DNA of 64,000 bases, taken from NCBI RefSeq assembly GCF_037975245.1, contig NC_092576.1, forward strand, positions 35,194,611 to 35,258,610, read 5' to 3'. Below, piece after piece: positions 39,096-52,195 of this stretch. How positions within the stretch are numbered: the stretch's first letter is position 1; each line of letters opens with the position of its first letter. The position numbers were made by a program, and so were the translations under genes. The notes below the pieces were generated by a model. The model ran no database searches. It saw nothing but the letters and a program-made list of their open reading frames with translations, and was not told the DNA's origin. The DNA is from Apostichopus japonicus (Eukaryota > Echinodermata > Holothuroidea > Aspidochirotida > Stichopodidae).

Positions 39096-40137
39096 GTAAG
39101 TTTTATTTGCTTTCTTAATGTCTTTAGTTTACTTTTAAATGCAATATCTTAAAGGGGAATTAAAGGCATCGCGTAATAATGATCCTAATTGTTAATTTTA
39201 ACATAGGCTTACAATGAACCACTTCTTGATCACAAGAACTTATCTAAAATTTAGTACCGACCTTTTGAAAGTAAAGAATGACGCCGTTGGCGCTCATTGA
39301 GTTTGATTGAACAATATCGCTAGAGGTCTCCATATATAAAGTCTTTGGTTAAATTTTAAGTGTTTCATCTCTACCCTTTTTCCTAACACATCAATATTAT
39401 CAAAACATAAAAGCCGGTTCACAAGTTTATGGAAAACGATATATGCAGAATTTTCGTTGTCATACAGAAGATTATTTGCAAAATATTTACTAAACATGTT
39501 CACTGTTACATATCATTTATAAATCGAAGGAAGCAATGATCTTAGCATAGTAATAGACAATTATAATATTAAGAAAAGCACTTCCTAATATATTTTTTTA
39601 TCCCATTTTACAGATGTTCTAAGTATCTTCTAAGCATGTACTGGTCTACATTTTCTAAGTTATCAATAATTCATAACATGTAACGTTAGTCTTAAGCCTA
39701 ATTTTTAAGCTCATGTACTTCAATTATAATTTAAGTCATGCTGCACATTGGTTTACAATAATAGGATGCGCAAAAAGAGTAACACTATTTCCTTAAGCTA
39801 CAAATATATTTCGCTTTTACATAAACATTCATTGAAAAGCACTTTGTGTAAGCGTATACGTTTCTCTTGGCAACTTAATAACAATACACTTTACAGATAG
39901 GTTCTTGTTAAAAGAAACTGTCATTAAAGAGGCAAAACTAGAGCAATGATTCCATTTCTCATTTCTATGCTCATGGCAAGTGTGCGCACAGTTCTTAATA
40001 TGTCACTATTATGCGGAATGATAATATTGTAACATAAAAAACAACATTGACATCATACAATGAACATCATAAATTAAAAGATGACATTCACATCCTCCCA
40101 CTCTGTCTGTTTCCTTTGTTTCTCTTTCTCATTGTAG

Positions 40138-42251
40138 CATATGTGTCAACGATGAAACTTTTCCCTCTTTGAAACTTACAAGTACTTTTACATTGTTAGC
40201 GTCATCCTTTGAGAAGCAAGGCTTCGAATGCCGAGATATTGGTAAAGGCAGGAGTGAATGTGGACCATGTCCAACGGGTACACTTGGTGGAGAATTTGGC
40301 AAGAAGTGTAAAGGCTGTCCGAAAGGTGCCGTAAACATTTGAATTTCAATCTAAAGTTCATTCTAACCAATTATAAAGCCATTTCGGCCAACTTACCCGC
40401 TTCTTGTGTCTTAGATATGACGTTTATCATTTATTTCATTTTGTGTGAGGTAAATTCTCCATTTTTTTATTTTTTTATATAGATGAGCATGTTCTTTTTT
40501 ATCAAGTATAACAGTATAAGTAAATCACTTCGTTTCATAAACTAACTTATAATATCTTCTAATGCTCTGCTCTTAAAGACATTTTTCAAAATTAAAATGC
40601 TTGATCCACTAAATGATCTTCCATTCTAGTTCAATTACTCTAGCCAGAACTTAAATCAATCTCTGCATTTTTACGATTAGGTGGATTTTACCAAGACGAA
40701 ATAGGAAGCATTGAATGCAAAACCTGTAATGATGGAAATTTTGTAGAAAAGGGCAGCGGTTCCTCTCTAGTCCAATGCAAAGTTTGCCCTGAAGGAACGG
40801 ACAAAAACGTATCCGCTGGCTATCGAGCTTGTGTATGTAAAGAAAATTACGCTCGAAAGCATCGGTTTGGGGATTGTTTTCTTTGTATCGCCGACGGCTT
40901 AAATTGTTCTAAAGATTACATATCAATTCTACCCGGCTTTTACTGGAACTGGTCTTTTCCGAATACAAAACCAGATCAGTACTTGAAATTTGTGAAGAAT
41001 CTAGAAACTAAGACCGACGACTATGATAACACAACGATGCAGTATAAATACTCTATGCCGTTTGTTTATCGCTGTCCTCGAAATAGCAGTTGTGACAGTA
41101 AAGACGGTCTTCCAATGTATGGTAACGACAACTGTGCTGCTGGTTACACCGGTTGGATGTGTAGCAAATGTCGATCGGGATATTATTCGGTTCTAAGTTC
41201 CTGTCATCATTGTCCCAGTAAATTATGGGTGCTGGTAGTGTTCCTTTTTGTTGTTCTTTCGTGCGTTGCTCTACTTTCGTTCATTGTCTGGAAGAACAAC
41301 AAGATAAGCAACCAAAGAACTATGATTGATAAACTATCGTCAAGACTTAAAATTGTTCTCGGCTTTTATCAAGTGATTGGCGATTTATTCGAGACTTTCC
41401 ACAACGTACAATTGCAAGGTCCGCTATTAATTTTCGGTGAATTTCTATCAATGGTAGTTGCAGACTTCTTACAAGTTTTTGTTCGTCCTCAATGCATCAA
41501 TGAACAGTTTGAGATAAATCCTTTACTTCAGTTTAAAATTGTTCTAATATTTCCAGATGTATTAGTCACCACGTACCTATGCCTTCGCTGTACAGTCTAT
41601 TTCATGTTGAAGTTCTGGTTCTTCTCACTCACTGTTCGAAAAAGGGCCAAACAGACAGTTTCAAAGCTGTTCACCTTAGTTGTCCTTTTGCTGTTTGTGA
41701 CGTACACACCAACTTGTAATTCCATCTTCGCGTTATACCCAGCAGCGTGCTCTGCGTTCAAAATATACAGCGTCGGCAATGAGTCCATAACTCTTCTTCA
41801 AGCAGATTACGGCATCGATTGTAAAGATCTTGACTCCTATCATGTTGCGGCTTACATTGCTACGGTGGTATACGTTTTTGGGTTTCCTTTGTCGCTGTTG
41901 ATTTTGCTACGAAAACATCTAACCAAAGGCGGTCGGGCTACAGCTAATGCCGAATTAGATTTCAGTCATGATTAGTCTTTTGACGAAAACTCTCCACTGG
42001 TAAACGGAAACGAAAAGGGACAATGCGACTCCCCAGTTTGGGTCAATTTTCTCTGTGAGAATTACAAGAGTCAGTTTTGGTACTGGGAGATCATCGAGTT
42101 GACCAGGAAGGTCACCCAGACTGTGATGGTTACACTGCTTGGATGGCATAACTCATTGACACAGCTCTCAACCATCGGGATGTCGGTTCTGTTTCTGACT
42201 CTTCATGCTAAATACAGTCCAATGAAAAACAAATTTGAACAGAGGTTACAG
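40138..42251 (+). pseudogene. Copy B cysteine-rich and membrane exons, with in-frame TAG
   Basis: Exons 40138-40325 (188 bp) and 40681-42251 (1571 bp) match copy A exons in length and are about 95% alike by eye. At 41973-41975 copy B reads TAG where copy A reads GAC, two substitutions, inside the acidic loop before the last four membrane segments. The frame remains open on both sides and reaches the donor at 42252. Confidence 0.8.
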
Positions 42252-42625
42252 GTAAGTCCAAACAGGCTAAGCCATATCACCATCTTCGTTGGACTACAAC
42301 ACATATGTTATTATTAATAACATGACACAGTAAAACGCCTAACTTACGTGTATTTCATTCACAAAATAGATTCAGTATAATAATGAATATATTTAATGCA
42401 GTGGCTTTCTATATATGAAGTAATATTTGGGCTTAATTGTAGGCTCACTAACTCTATTCATTCGTACGATGTACTGGTTTAGTACGACCGTTAAGAAAAA
42501 ATAAGTTTAATTACTAAATAGAAAAATATGTTACATATACAATCTACAGACACAGTTCCCCAATTTCATGTAACAACTATGAAGTGGCCTTTCATTGTAT
42601 GGATCAAATTTTGGTTTCATTGCAG

Positions 42626-44330
42626 CTTTTTTCTTTGGCTGCGATACTTATAAATATCATGATTGTGTCTGTACGAGTGAGCTCCGAATACGGTGTAGCA
42701 ATATATACTGGTCTCTTCGTTCTCGATATTTTCATCATATTTATCGTCTCAGGTGAGTAACATTAAAAAGAACTTCAAAATAACCGTATCATATTGAAAC
42801 GATTACGGGTGTGTTGTCGGTCTTAAAGTGCTTTGTCCTGTGCAACTAAGGTGATCATGTAAAATATATCAGCCGATGAACCCTGACATGCATGAACATG
42901 TATTCGACATGAAGGTAGCGAATACATATTCCTTTAGCTATAATGTATAGTATTGTTATATTTGTTCTTTGTCTGAGACTTATTTATCTACATTAAACAT
43001 TGAATGTTGCAATCCATCCGATACTCATAACTAGTACAGAAACTACTGTTCATGTTCCACAACCGTGCATCAGTAACTACTGCGATGTGTTCGTAATACG
43101 GTAACATTTGTCACAGGTGACACAGTAATTACTGCAAAGCTGTTACACGTTCCATGTAAGTCAAAGAAGTGAGCGACTAGACAAGGAGTCTATGAGTATT
43201 TGACGTGGTAAGCTATTACTATATTAAGGCCTAATTAGACGTAGAACTACCCATTATGCTAATTTAGGTCCCCCCTCCCCACCTTAGGTTCCATTTTGTG
43301 TATCGTTTTTTTTTTTAATATATTTGAGACTTGCACACATTCATCTGTCCGTAAAGAATGTTTCAATCAAATGGATTTACTAATACGGTTAGAAAAAAAG
43401 TTAGGCTACCATCTGAATCTCGCATGCAGTATAAAATAACCGCCGCATTGTGTCGGCTACGTGCTGTTCCAGCGCCGACCATGCTCTCCGTATTGTACGG
43501 GTAGGGAGTAGTCTTTGTTACCCAGCCGCCTCGCATTTTCACCTTTCGGACTCGTAGTTCAACGTGTAACAGCTTTGCAGTAATTACTGTGCCACCTGAA
43601 ACGCATGTTACCGTGTTGCGAACAAAGCGCAGTAGTTATTGATACACGGTTGTGGAACATGAACAGTAGTTAATGTACTAGCTATGAGTATCGGGTGTGC
43701 AATCGACGTCGTTATAACATTAGATGATGCAATGCAAAAGTGTGTTTGATTGCCATCTTATTTAGACACTCAGACCAATGTTACAAGAAAACACCGGTTG
43801 ATGTTCATCCTGCTTTTATTTAATGATCGATATGTTAGTAAACGTGTATGACAAGTGTAAATCTTGTCGCCATGTATTTTTTACCCAAGCCAAAGTTCCA
43901 AACACGCGCTAGTGCCGTGAACACACATATGTGTGCTGCAAGTAAACGTGTCCGTTATGTTGAGTACCATTGAGGGTTTAGAAAAGAGTGTTTACATGTT
44001 GTAAATTGTGTTACTTGATGGGAGATCTTTCAGTAGGTAATAGAAAGGTGATAACAATAAAAAAAAATAAATAAAAAAAAACGTTTTTCAAATTCTAGTA
44101 TATGCGTTAGGAATCTTGGCGTTTGATTTACTATAAGTAGAGGTACGCATTATATACCTTACAGCCAGAACTAAAAAATAATGAATATTAATAATGCAAC
44201 CAATCGTAAAACGAAATAAATATTTTGAAATATATCACGTGATGACATTGACAATTCATGTTTCTTTATAATTACAGCTGAGGCACTGCTTCCGATCATC
44301 CGTTTCTTCGCTCGAAGCTTGAAACGTTAA
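42626..44330 (+). pseudogene. Copy B last two exons
   Basis: Exons 42626-42752 and 44278-44330 correspond to 3475-3601 and 5130-5182 in copy A, with the same splice phases and stop. Only missense differences are seen. Confidence 0.8.
43018..43694. mobile_element. Foldback/MITE-like element, copy 2 (intron of copy B)
   Basis: Paralogous to 3880-4542, with the same ends and arms, and inherited through the segmental duplication. Its arms contain the repeated GTAACTACTG-type words seen in the other copies. Confidence 0.7.
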
Positions 44331-44608
44331 ACGTTCTAACAGTGATTAACAACGACGATTCTAAACTGTTTACTGATAAGGCCCTTACATATGTTGTTTT
44401 TATAAATAAGATGTATATATTAGTAATGACCACAGTAACTGTAGAAATATTCAAACTAACATATCACCATGGGAGAGAAATGGTCACTCTCCATGAGATG
44501 TAGAGACCTTTTGAATGGCTGTCTTTGCATTTCATGTGCCGTCAAGTGCACTGTTAGAAAATGGTTACTCTTTGCAACAATTCTATACGTACACACGCCC
44601 ATTTCTCA

Positions 44609-44614
44609 AATAAA
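44609..44614 (+). terminator. Candidate poly(A) signal AATAAA of copy B
   Basis: Positionally equivalent to 5458-5463. Confidence 0.45.
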
Positions 44615-45277
44615 TAGTTAAATATTTAGTAAAATGTGATGTACTCAACCACTTTCTATATAGTCAGTGGGAGAGAATATACGTTAGAAATAGAACTTTG
44701 AAAATATATGTATATATCTTTATTGGGTTGGCTTTACGGAGAAACAATTTTTTGGGTAAGATTGAATATTATTCTAGGTGTTTCATGCAGCAAAAACACT
44801 ACATTTTAAGATCAGTCTCTACATTATAACACTAGCCTGTATATAGCCTATGGAGAATAAAATGAAATATAATATTATACCCAAGAATCTGTAGGAAATT
44901 CATTCTATATAGCACTCTATACCTATATGGACAAATTTACTATATTTTATTATATGAAAATGAATATTTGCAGTTAACCAACGCGACGAAGACAATTTCA
45001 CTTGGATCTTTTAATATCATTCATGCTGACAGATCACAGGTTATTAAGTCGTGTAATTCAGAAACTGTTATCCTCAATCTTATCGAAAGGAGAACTCTTC
45101 TTCATTTTTTATAAAGTTTTCACGGCACTTATACGTCAGATTATAGGTCATTCTCTCTATCTATTTTAAATGACTACATCTGGACAAAATTTAATTATGT
45201 CCTGGTAAGATTTTGAAAGAATCACATTCTCATGTGACGTAGATACCTTTCTTTTCTGCATATCCTCGTCAATGAAC

Positions 45278-45593
45278 CCTGTTGGATCTGAAACATGGGA
45301 GCGTGTGTTTCATTTAATACATCAGTGGAGCCTTTTTGATCTGAAACAAGAGAGCGTGTGTTTCATATAATAAATAATGGTACCCTGTTGGAACTGAAAC
45401 ATGGGAGCGTTTGTTTCATTTATTACATCACTGGAGCCTTTTGGATCTGGAACATGAGAGCGTGTGTTTAATTTAATAAAACACTGGTAGCTTCTGGGTC
45501 TGAAACATTGGAGCGTGTGTCATTTGATACATCACCGGAGCATGCTGTATCTGACATATGAGGGCGTTTGCTATACTTAATACATCACTGCAC
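45278..45593. repeat. 53-bp minisatellite, about 6 units
   Basis: Unit starts are near 45278, 45331, 45384, 45437, 45490 and 45541. Units diverge progressively toward the 3' end. Copy A has two units. Confidence 0.8.
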
Positions 45594-46149
45594 TGTTATG
45601 TATATGTTAAGAAATAAGCATCCATCTTGACCTTACTGGTAAGTCTTCTGTTTAGAATGCATCATCACTCATTTCGAATACTTAAAAAATGACTAAATTG
45701 TATTAACGTTTATTATTGTTTTATTATTGGGATAATGCTATTAACATAGAAATATTTGTATATATAATAGTCAAACATTGTCGAATTTGTTTTTCCTTTA
45801 TACGCGAATACGCTATCCTGTGGTAACAATCATGAACATTGATATGCTGTAGCAGACGAACTGCCACCTGCATTTAGTACATGCGCTCTGGAGTTAACTC
45901 ATATTTGCTTGTGTAACAAATGTCGTAACAGAACTTCAAAGAGTCCTTTTCATTAACACATCATCGATACATTTTGACCTACCACATATTTGCACCATAT
46001 GAAATTGGTGCAACGTGTCGACTGAAGTTTGATAACACGTTTCCATGAACTTCACATTTACTGACTTGCAGCGCGTTTGCTTGCCATTCAATTTTGTCTT
46101 TTAGCGCATGAATTTTGGCGTACACTCTGTGCGTTCAACTAAGTGAAAG

Positions 46150-46580
46150 TTACATCAAAGCTTTGCTAATATATTCTCATACTGTAATTATAAATTAAAA
46201 CAACGTCATATTGTTTAATAATTCACTAATAGCTAGATCAACATAGTATGAAATTTTGACCACGTGATACACCCTGTAAAGAGTAGGTCAGTTGAAACAA
46301 GTTATACAACAACAAAAACCCGTTTTTATAGCCAAAAGTTACTTCACATGTTATAAAGCTTTGCTAATATAATCACATGTTATAAAGCTTTGCTAATATA
46401 ATCTCATACTGTAATTATAAATTAAAACAACGTCATATTGTTTAATTATTCACTAATAACTAGATCAACATAGTATGAAATTTTGACCACGTGATACACC
46501 CTGTAAAGAGTAGGTCAGTTGAAACAAGTTATACAACAACAAAAACCCATTTTTATCGCCAAAAGTTACTTCACATGTTA
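46150..46580. repeat. 227-bp tandem duplication
   Basis: The word tctcatactgtaattataaa occurs at 46175 and 46402 and the similarity continues through cacatgtta. Copy A has only one equivalent copy, so this arose after the segmental duplication. Confidence 0.8.
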
Positions 46581-47290
46581 CAGTTTAGTATCTCACTGTG
46601 AAGATGTTGTTCGACATATGAATGTACTCTTTTTTGAATGAACCTCAATGAAAAGTATGCTTATTATATGGTTTTTATAAAGTTATTACATTTCAAGTAG
46701 AAACAAATCCAATAATCTTGTTTAGCTTTCATAACAAAAAGTTTAGGTGATTAACTCAGACAATTACCAATCAAAGGGAAAGCTGCTCCAGTTTGGATCT
46801 ATGAAGTATAAATATCGTGTCAGAGATGCCATTGTGTCAACATGCGACGTTTATGTGCCACTATAATGTATAACTTTTTACGGTTTCTTTTAAAGAGATT
46901 TTATCACATTGGTGATAGATACACCAAAATGCGCAAAGTAACACTTCACCAAAGCGTAGACTATCTTGAACTACATGTTAAGAGAAGCTGACATCTGCCC
47001 ATCCCCCCTTTCACCTCCCACGATCTCAACGATGAGTAACGAAACAAGGTACTAGGTGTTGTTTGAACAAAGTTCGTTTATAAACCAAAAATATGCAAGT
47101 AAAGAAACATGTGAAACGTTTGGGAAAAGTGTGGCTTGATGATATAATGATAGACTTACTCAAGTCTTCGATCTTACATATCATTGGCAGTAATGCAAAA
47201 ATGAATACAGGCATGTGAAATTAGGATAACCTCAGAAAAGAAGGGATAAACACGTACCAAATCGAAGGCATGATTCCTAGCAAGGCTACC

Positions 47291-48173
47291 AATTTGAAAG
47301 TTAAGTGTATCATTTTGTAGAGGGAGGGGGGGGGGGTGTCTCAGTTAAACGTACAACATATACAACATGTACAACTTATAACCTCCACCCAACTCCTTCC
47401 GAAAATGGATACTTGCAACAATAAGCATACCACGTATACAACGTGAAATATAACGACACTAAAATAGTTATGTTCAACGGCCTGCTTGCAATGATTACAA
47501 TGAATGTTTACATCCTTCACATCTTTCGGGAATATCAAGAAGCTACTTTTGCCGAGGACCAACGAAGGAATATGAGAATGGTACAAAATAATTTAATGGA
47601 AAAGTTTATACGTGTTATGGGAGCTTAACTGTTACTAAATTTGGTTCATAAATCTGGCAGGATTGTGCATACCAGACATGGCGTGCGGAACTACATTGTT
47701 GAACTAGTTTCCTTCATGCACATGTGATGCAAACAACCTCTGTTTTCATTTGTTTATCCCAAAACATTTCCATATTCAGTCTGTAAATAATCGTTGACAA
47801 CGCATATATTATAATTGAGCATTTGATATACAGAAGCATTGCAGCGACTCACGTTTACCTTAGTTGTTAGTTGTTAATAATCTGCAGTTGTAAATCATGT
47901 CATACTAAAAGGCTGCTATAAGTGCATATTACGTAACTAATGTTGAACAATGGGATCACATCACAACACATTATTGAAGGTATATGGTGCGCTTTCGTTC
48001 AAATATCAGTGAGACTACAATAATTGGCTAAATTGAAGTAATTATAACTAGCCGAGCGGTTGTGGGTTCGAAAGGGCCGCTGTCGGCCACCCTTTGTCAG
48101 GATGAATGTGGGGCAACTACAAGTTAACACAACCTGGACCAATAAAACACGAACAAATAAATTGAATTTTGTG
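47291..48173. other. Intergenic, mostly unrecognised
   Basis: The duplicated region ends near 47290. A tRNA-like relic (tagccgagcggtt ... gggttcgaaag) lies at about 48050-48080. No gene is supported. Confidence 0.4.
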
Positions 48174-48177
48174 CTAC

Positions 48178-48812
48178 TGTGAAGCGTATTCTAGTTATTG
48201 TCATTGTGAAGCGTATTCTAGTTATTGTCATTATGACGTCACCCATGGCTCGCGCATTGGTGGTTTGCGCTGTGGTGTGGCGGGATATAAATCACGCACT
48301 ATTAGAAGCGTATCTTTTGTTTTAAATGATTCGGGGTTGGAAGACAGCCAAACTGGTTCGAATTGGTTGAGTGCCCATTTGCATATGCTCATCTGCATAT
48401 CAGGTTGGCACTCAACCAATCAAGAGTTTGGTAAGGGGTGAGTTAAAAGTTTACACCAATCGGGTTCAAGGGCAGAGCGTGTGCCCTGTGCAACGCGTCT
48501 TAATTTGTTATTTTGGAATCAGGGGTTTAAGTGTTTCTTAAAGATTTATCGAGGAGTTGAAGTTTATCATCCGAAGTCTACGGACGTAGAAAAGTTGGCT
48601 CCGTTATTTATATTTTTCGTCTGTAGTCTTCGGGCTCTTTATATTTTAATTATCTGAAGTTACAAGTCACAGTTTTATCCTGAATCAATAAAAGAAGACA
48701 TATATTATGCAGTACCCGCTTTTCCTGATTATTTCACGTTTCACGCTCGGATCTACGGTATCAGTGTAAGGCCGGGCTTACCGTTCCCGAACTACCTAAA
48801 ATAAGCCTTACA
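48178..48812 (+). repeat. 5' LTR
   Basis: 635 bp. It contains two copies of a 27-bp direct repeat (from 48179), a consensus CRE TGACGTCA (48234-48241), a TATA-like TATAAAT (48286-48292), a 14-bp inverted repeat with an octamer ATTTGCAT in its loop (48377-48384), and AATAAA (48687-48692). Confidence 0.9.
48362..48420. promoter_or_regulatory. LTR stem-loop downstream of the TATA box
   Basis: Perfect arms ATTGGTTGAGTGCC (48362-48375) and GGCACTCAACCAAT (48407-48420) enclose 31 nt containing ATTTGCAT and a second GCATAT. The outer part reads CCAAT on one strand. The identical structure is in the 3' LTR at 52380-52438. Confidence 0.7.
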
Positions 48813-48816
48813 TATT

Positions 48817-48828
48817 TGGTGGCAGCGG
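48817..48828 (+). other. Candidate primer-binding site
   Basis: TGGTGGCAGCGG starts four bases after the 5' LTR. Its complement ends in CCA, as expected for a tRNA 3' end; which tRNA is not determined. Confidence 0.55.
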
Positions 48829-49651
48829 TTTAAGAACAGTAAACGAAGACGTTTTACTTATAATTCGCCTATTTTATGGTAAAACTTTTAACTTTTATAG
48901 CCCTACTAGTATTAAGGAACTTTTTGTATACCACCACCCATGTATATCGTCACTGCTACGCATACGGAGGGAATTAGGAAAATCAACGGTTGCTCCAACG
49001 GCAGATTGTCTATCGGATGTCTGGTCACCTTTCCGCCGATGCCTATCCAGGTCCGTAGACGTTGATGTCGGAGTGCAGTACTTCTACCAAGTTTTTGTTT
49101 GTAGTTTAGATTATACTTTAGAATTTTTTTTATGTGCTTAGGAACGAAGATCAACCCATAAAAGTGTATTAGAGAATTAAATTAGGATAGACACCAGATT
49201 TGGGAGTTAGCGACAAATTTAGGTGTAGGCCCGACGTTAACGAAGCCTAACCAACGAGCCCAACACAACGGCGCCTGTCCTAACCAGAACCAGTACCACT
49301 ACTACCAGTACCAGAACCAGTACCAGTTTATTAAAATACTGTATTATACGATATATTACTTGAGTAAGTTGAATTATTTAGATGATAAATAATATTCGTA
49401 ATATTTTTAACCCTCGTTCCCACTTTTCACTCCCCTATGTTTGGTTATCTACCTGAAATTTTGAATTGTTAGAAACAATTTTCTTTAAAAGGCCAAATAG
49501 CCTAGTGTGGTCACAGATTATCCATTCTGGTACACATATTGTTGAGTATAGACTGTTTACAGGCACCCCCAACTGGTATATAAATTTTTAGGATATTGTA
49601 TTTATTTTAAACTGGTGAAACTGAATTTCATTGTTCTTCGCCAAAAACTTA

Positions 49652-49819
49652 ATGCCTAGACGTAGAGGCCCCAGTTCTCGTAACACTATAAGGTCCCCAC
49701 TGTTGTGTGATACTACCGAAATGATGGCACCACCCCATTATGATAACATTAGGGTTGAATTTCCCCCACCTTTTCTGGGTACAGGCAGTGAAGATTTTCA
49801 CCTTTTCGTGCTCCTTTAG
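49652..49819 (+). pseudogene. Gag-like N-terminal fragment
   Basis: The ATG at 49652 opens MPRRRGPSSRNTIRSP and reaches FPPPFLGTGSEDF, the kind of sequence found at the start of gypsy gag capsid regions. It then stops at 49817-49819, just past the deletion junction. Confidence 0.45.
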
Positions 49820-49824
49820 AGCCA

Positions 49825-50943
49825 ATGATAGTTAACAAACCATTTGAGAGAGTTGCTGCTGATATAACTGAGTTACCCCTAACTACGAATGGCAATAGAT
49901 ATGTGTTGGTTGTAACTGATTACTTCACTAAATACATTAATATGTATGCCTTGCCAGATCAAACAGCAGAGACTGTTGCACAGTGTTTATTTGATAAGTA
50001 TTTCTGCGAACATGGGATATCAGAAGTATTACACACTGACCAAGGTAAACAATTTGAATCCAAGTTGGTGCATAGATTGTGTAAACTAATGGGAATAGTG
50101 AAAACTCGTACTAGTCCTTATCACCCACAATCAGATGGTCAGGTAGAAAGATTCAATCGAACACTTAAGAGTGAATTGAGTAAGAGATTATTCTCAACTG
50201 GTAACCAATGGGATAAGATGCTCAATCATATCGCTTTTTCCTATAATACTAGTGTCCATTCTAGCATTGGTTACTCACCATTCTTTCTGGTGAATGGCAG
50301 AGAAGCTCGAATGCCCCTCGAGGTTATGTTTGGTGACACTCCAGTTGGTTACAGTTGTCATAGTAGCTATGGTGATTTTGTTGATGACATCACTAAACGT
50401 ATGAAAGAAGCTAGTAAGATTGTTGGCCAAGAATTGGTGAAAGCTCAAGAAAAACAGGCTGATTATGTAGAGTTGAAGACTCGATTTCTACCTTATGTTG
50501 TTGGAGATTTAGTGTGGGTAAACGATCCAGCTAAGCAACGTGATAAGTTAGCCGCTCGATGGAAAGGTCCTCATAGAGTAATTAGAGTTATGAACAATGG
50601 TGTAACTTATCAATTACAAGATTTGAGTAAATCTTCCATTCCATCTAAAGTCATACATTATAACCGACTTAAGCCTTATGTTTCTCCCTATAGTTTAGAG
50701 GATGTAAATGAAAAGCTTATTCAGCCAAATCCACCTAGTGTGGTTCAAGGGAATTATTTGCCAAATTTGTCCTTGGATGAATTTTATAGAAATTTACCAT
50801 TTCACTTTGAGAGTAATCTAGATACGTCTGGAATTTCTCCTGAGTTGCAAGGTGGAAAACGTTTAGATAATAAAAGACTTACACGTTTAGGTAGGGAGGT
50901 AAAGCTGCCTAACTATCTTAGTGATTATGAGTTGGATCGTTAG
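49825..50943 (+). CDS. Ty3/gypsy integrase (core and C-terminal part)
   Basis: 372 residues. The core shows DD35E: D13 (AADITE), D72 (HTDQG) and E108 (QVERFNR), with 35 residues between the last two. The C-terminal half has LVWVNDPAK and RWKGPHRVI, the GPY/F-like module that contacts DNA. The zinc-binding HHCC region normally upstream is missing. The frame is open upstream to about 49795 (RFSPFRAPLEP), where it is fused to gag-like sequence, so ATG 49825 is only the first available start. The family's role is insertion of element cDNA. With no reverse transcriptase in the element, any function would be in trans. Confidence 0.85.
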   Translation: MIVNKPFERVAADITELPLTTNGNRYVLVVTDYFTKYINMYALPDQTAETVAQCLFDKYFCEHGISEVLHTDQGKQFESKLVHRLCKLMGIVKTRTSPYHPQSDGQVERFNRTLKSELSKRLFSTGNQWDKMLNHIAFSYNTSVHSSIGYSPFFLVNGREARMPLEVMFGDTPVGYSCHSSYGDFVDDITKRMKEASKIVGQELVKAQEKQADYVELKTRFLPYVVGDLVWVNDPAKQRDKLAARWKGPHRVIRVMNNGVTYQLQDLSKSSIPSKVIHYNRLKPYVSPYSLEDVNEKLIQPNPPSVVQGNYLPNLSLDEFYRNLPFHFESNLDTSGISPELQGGKRLDNKRLTRLGREVKLPNYLSDYELDR

Positions 50944-52195
50944 GTCTGATGAGATGGTTTAAGCCATAATTATTATCATTCTTTTCATAAGGATAAGTAG
51001 TTATGAATTTTTTTTTTTTTGTCTTTCCTTCTTTTTTAAGACTTACGCCTTTTATATTAGAAAGGGTAATTGTCTTTTCTCTGACAGGAATTTATGAGGT
51101 AACTTTTGAATTTAAAGTTATGAATTTGAATTTAAGATAATAAGTCATTGAGTATTACCTTTCTCCATTCTTCCATCCCTTGTATTGGAATGTTTAGATA
51201 GTATCTGGTGTGACAGTTAGTTTTGCCCTGGTTCATTATGAATTAATGTGTATCTTGTTTTTGAGAAGCTGTCTTATAAATTGCATGCATGTTTGTAAAT
51301 TGTATTTTGTTCATAATTCATTTTAAGTTGGGATTACTATGCTCCTGCCAATTGTCGCATCTCAAAACGACGACAGGAGAGTAATTAGGGTTGTTCCACA
51401 AATTGATATTATTTTTTTAAATTTATGTATGAGGTAGATGTAACATTTGTTGACCGCGATTAGCCATGAACCTCGATTAAGGAGCATGATGGTTATTTCC
51501 GGCAGAAACGAAGATATTGTACATGGCTTGATCACCCATCAGCAATTAGTTTAGACTTTTGTTCTCTTCTCAGTCCTTTGATGTTTAAGGGAGGCTAGAA
51601 CGCGCCTTGTCCCCAGTCATTGGATTTTGTTTGTGGTTTTACATGTTTATTGGGTCGCCATTGAACCGGCGCATCATATTATTTTTTTGTTTATATCTTA
51701 TCTTATTTGACAGTTGATCTGAAGTGTGGTATACTTACTTTATAATAGTTGTGGTAGAGTTGTCTGGTGACATCAGGTTCATCTGTGTTGGTTGAGCATG
51801 GTGGTGGAAGAATTGGGATATGGTTTTATGTCGGTGTTCTATTTACTTACCAATATTTTAAACATAAACAGAAGTGCACGTTATTATTGCATTTTAAGCA
51901 TTGTATATTTATATATATGTAATGTTTGTTAGCTGTGTGGTTGTGGGTTATAGAATATCCCCCTTATACTCTTAGAACTTCTAAAGGAAGGACCCAAATA
52001 TTGGTCTTCCTATATTTATATATATATATATTTTTTTTTTTCACTCTTTTAATTTCAAAAGAAAAACCTAGGTGTTGGTTTTTCTATTTCTTATTAAATA
52101 TATTTGTTTTGAATTCTAGTTGGTGTTAACATATTGCTTACTTGTTTGAGTTTTAATTTGGAAATGAGGACATTTCCTATTATGGGTAAATCCTG
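50944..52195 (+). other. LTR element 3' internal region
   Basis: No conserved ORF. It includes low-complexity T- and AT-rich stretches. A purine run, aaaggaaggaccc, near 51983 is the best polypurine candidate, but it is not adjacent to the 3' LTR. Confidence 0.5.

Noticed and set aside
48231-48419. 62-residue ORF repeated at 52249-52437
   Set aside because: It is identical only because it lies in the two LTRs and overlaps the CRE, TATA and stem-loop; no protein features.
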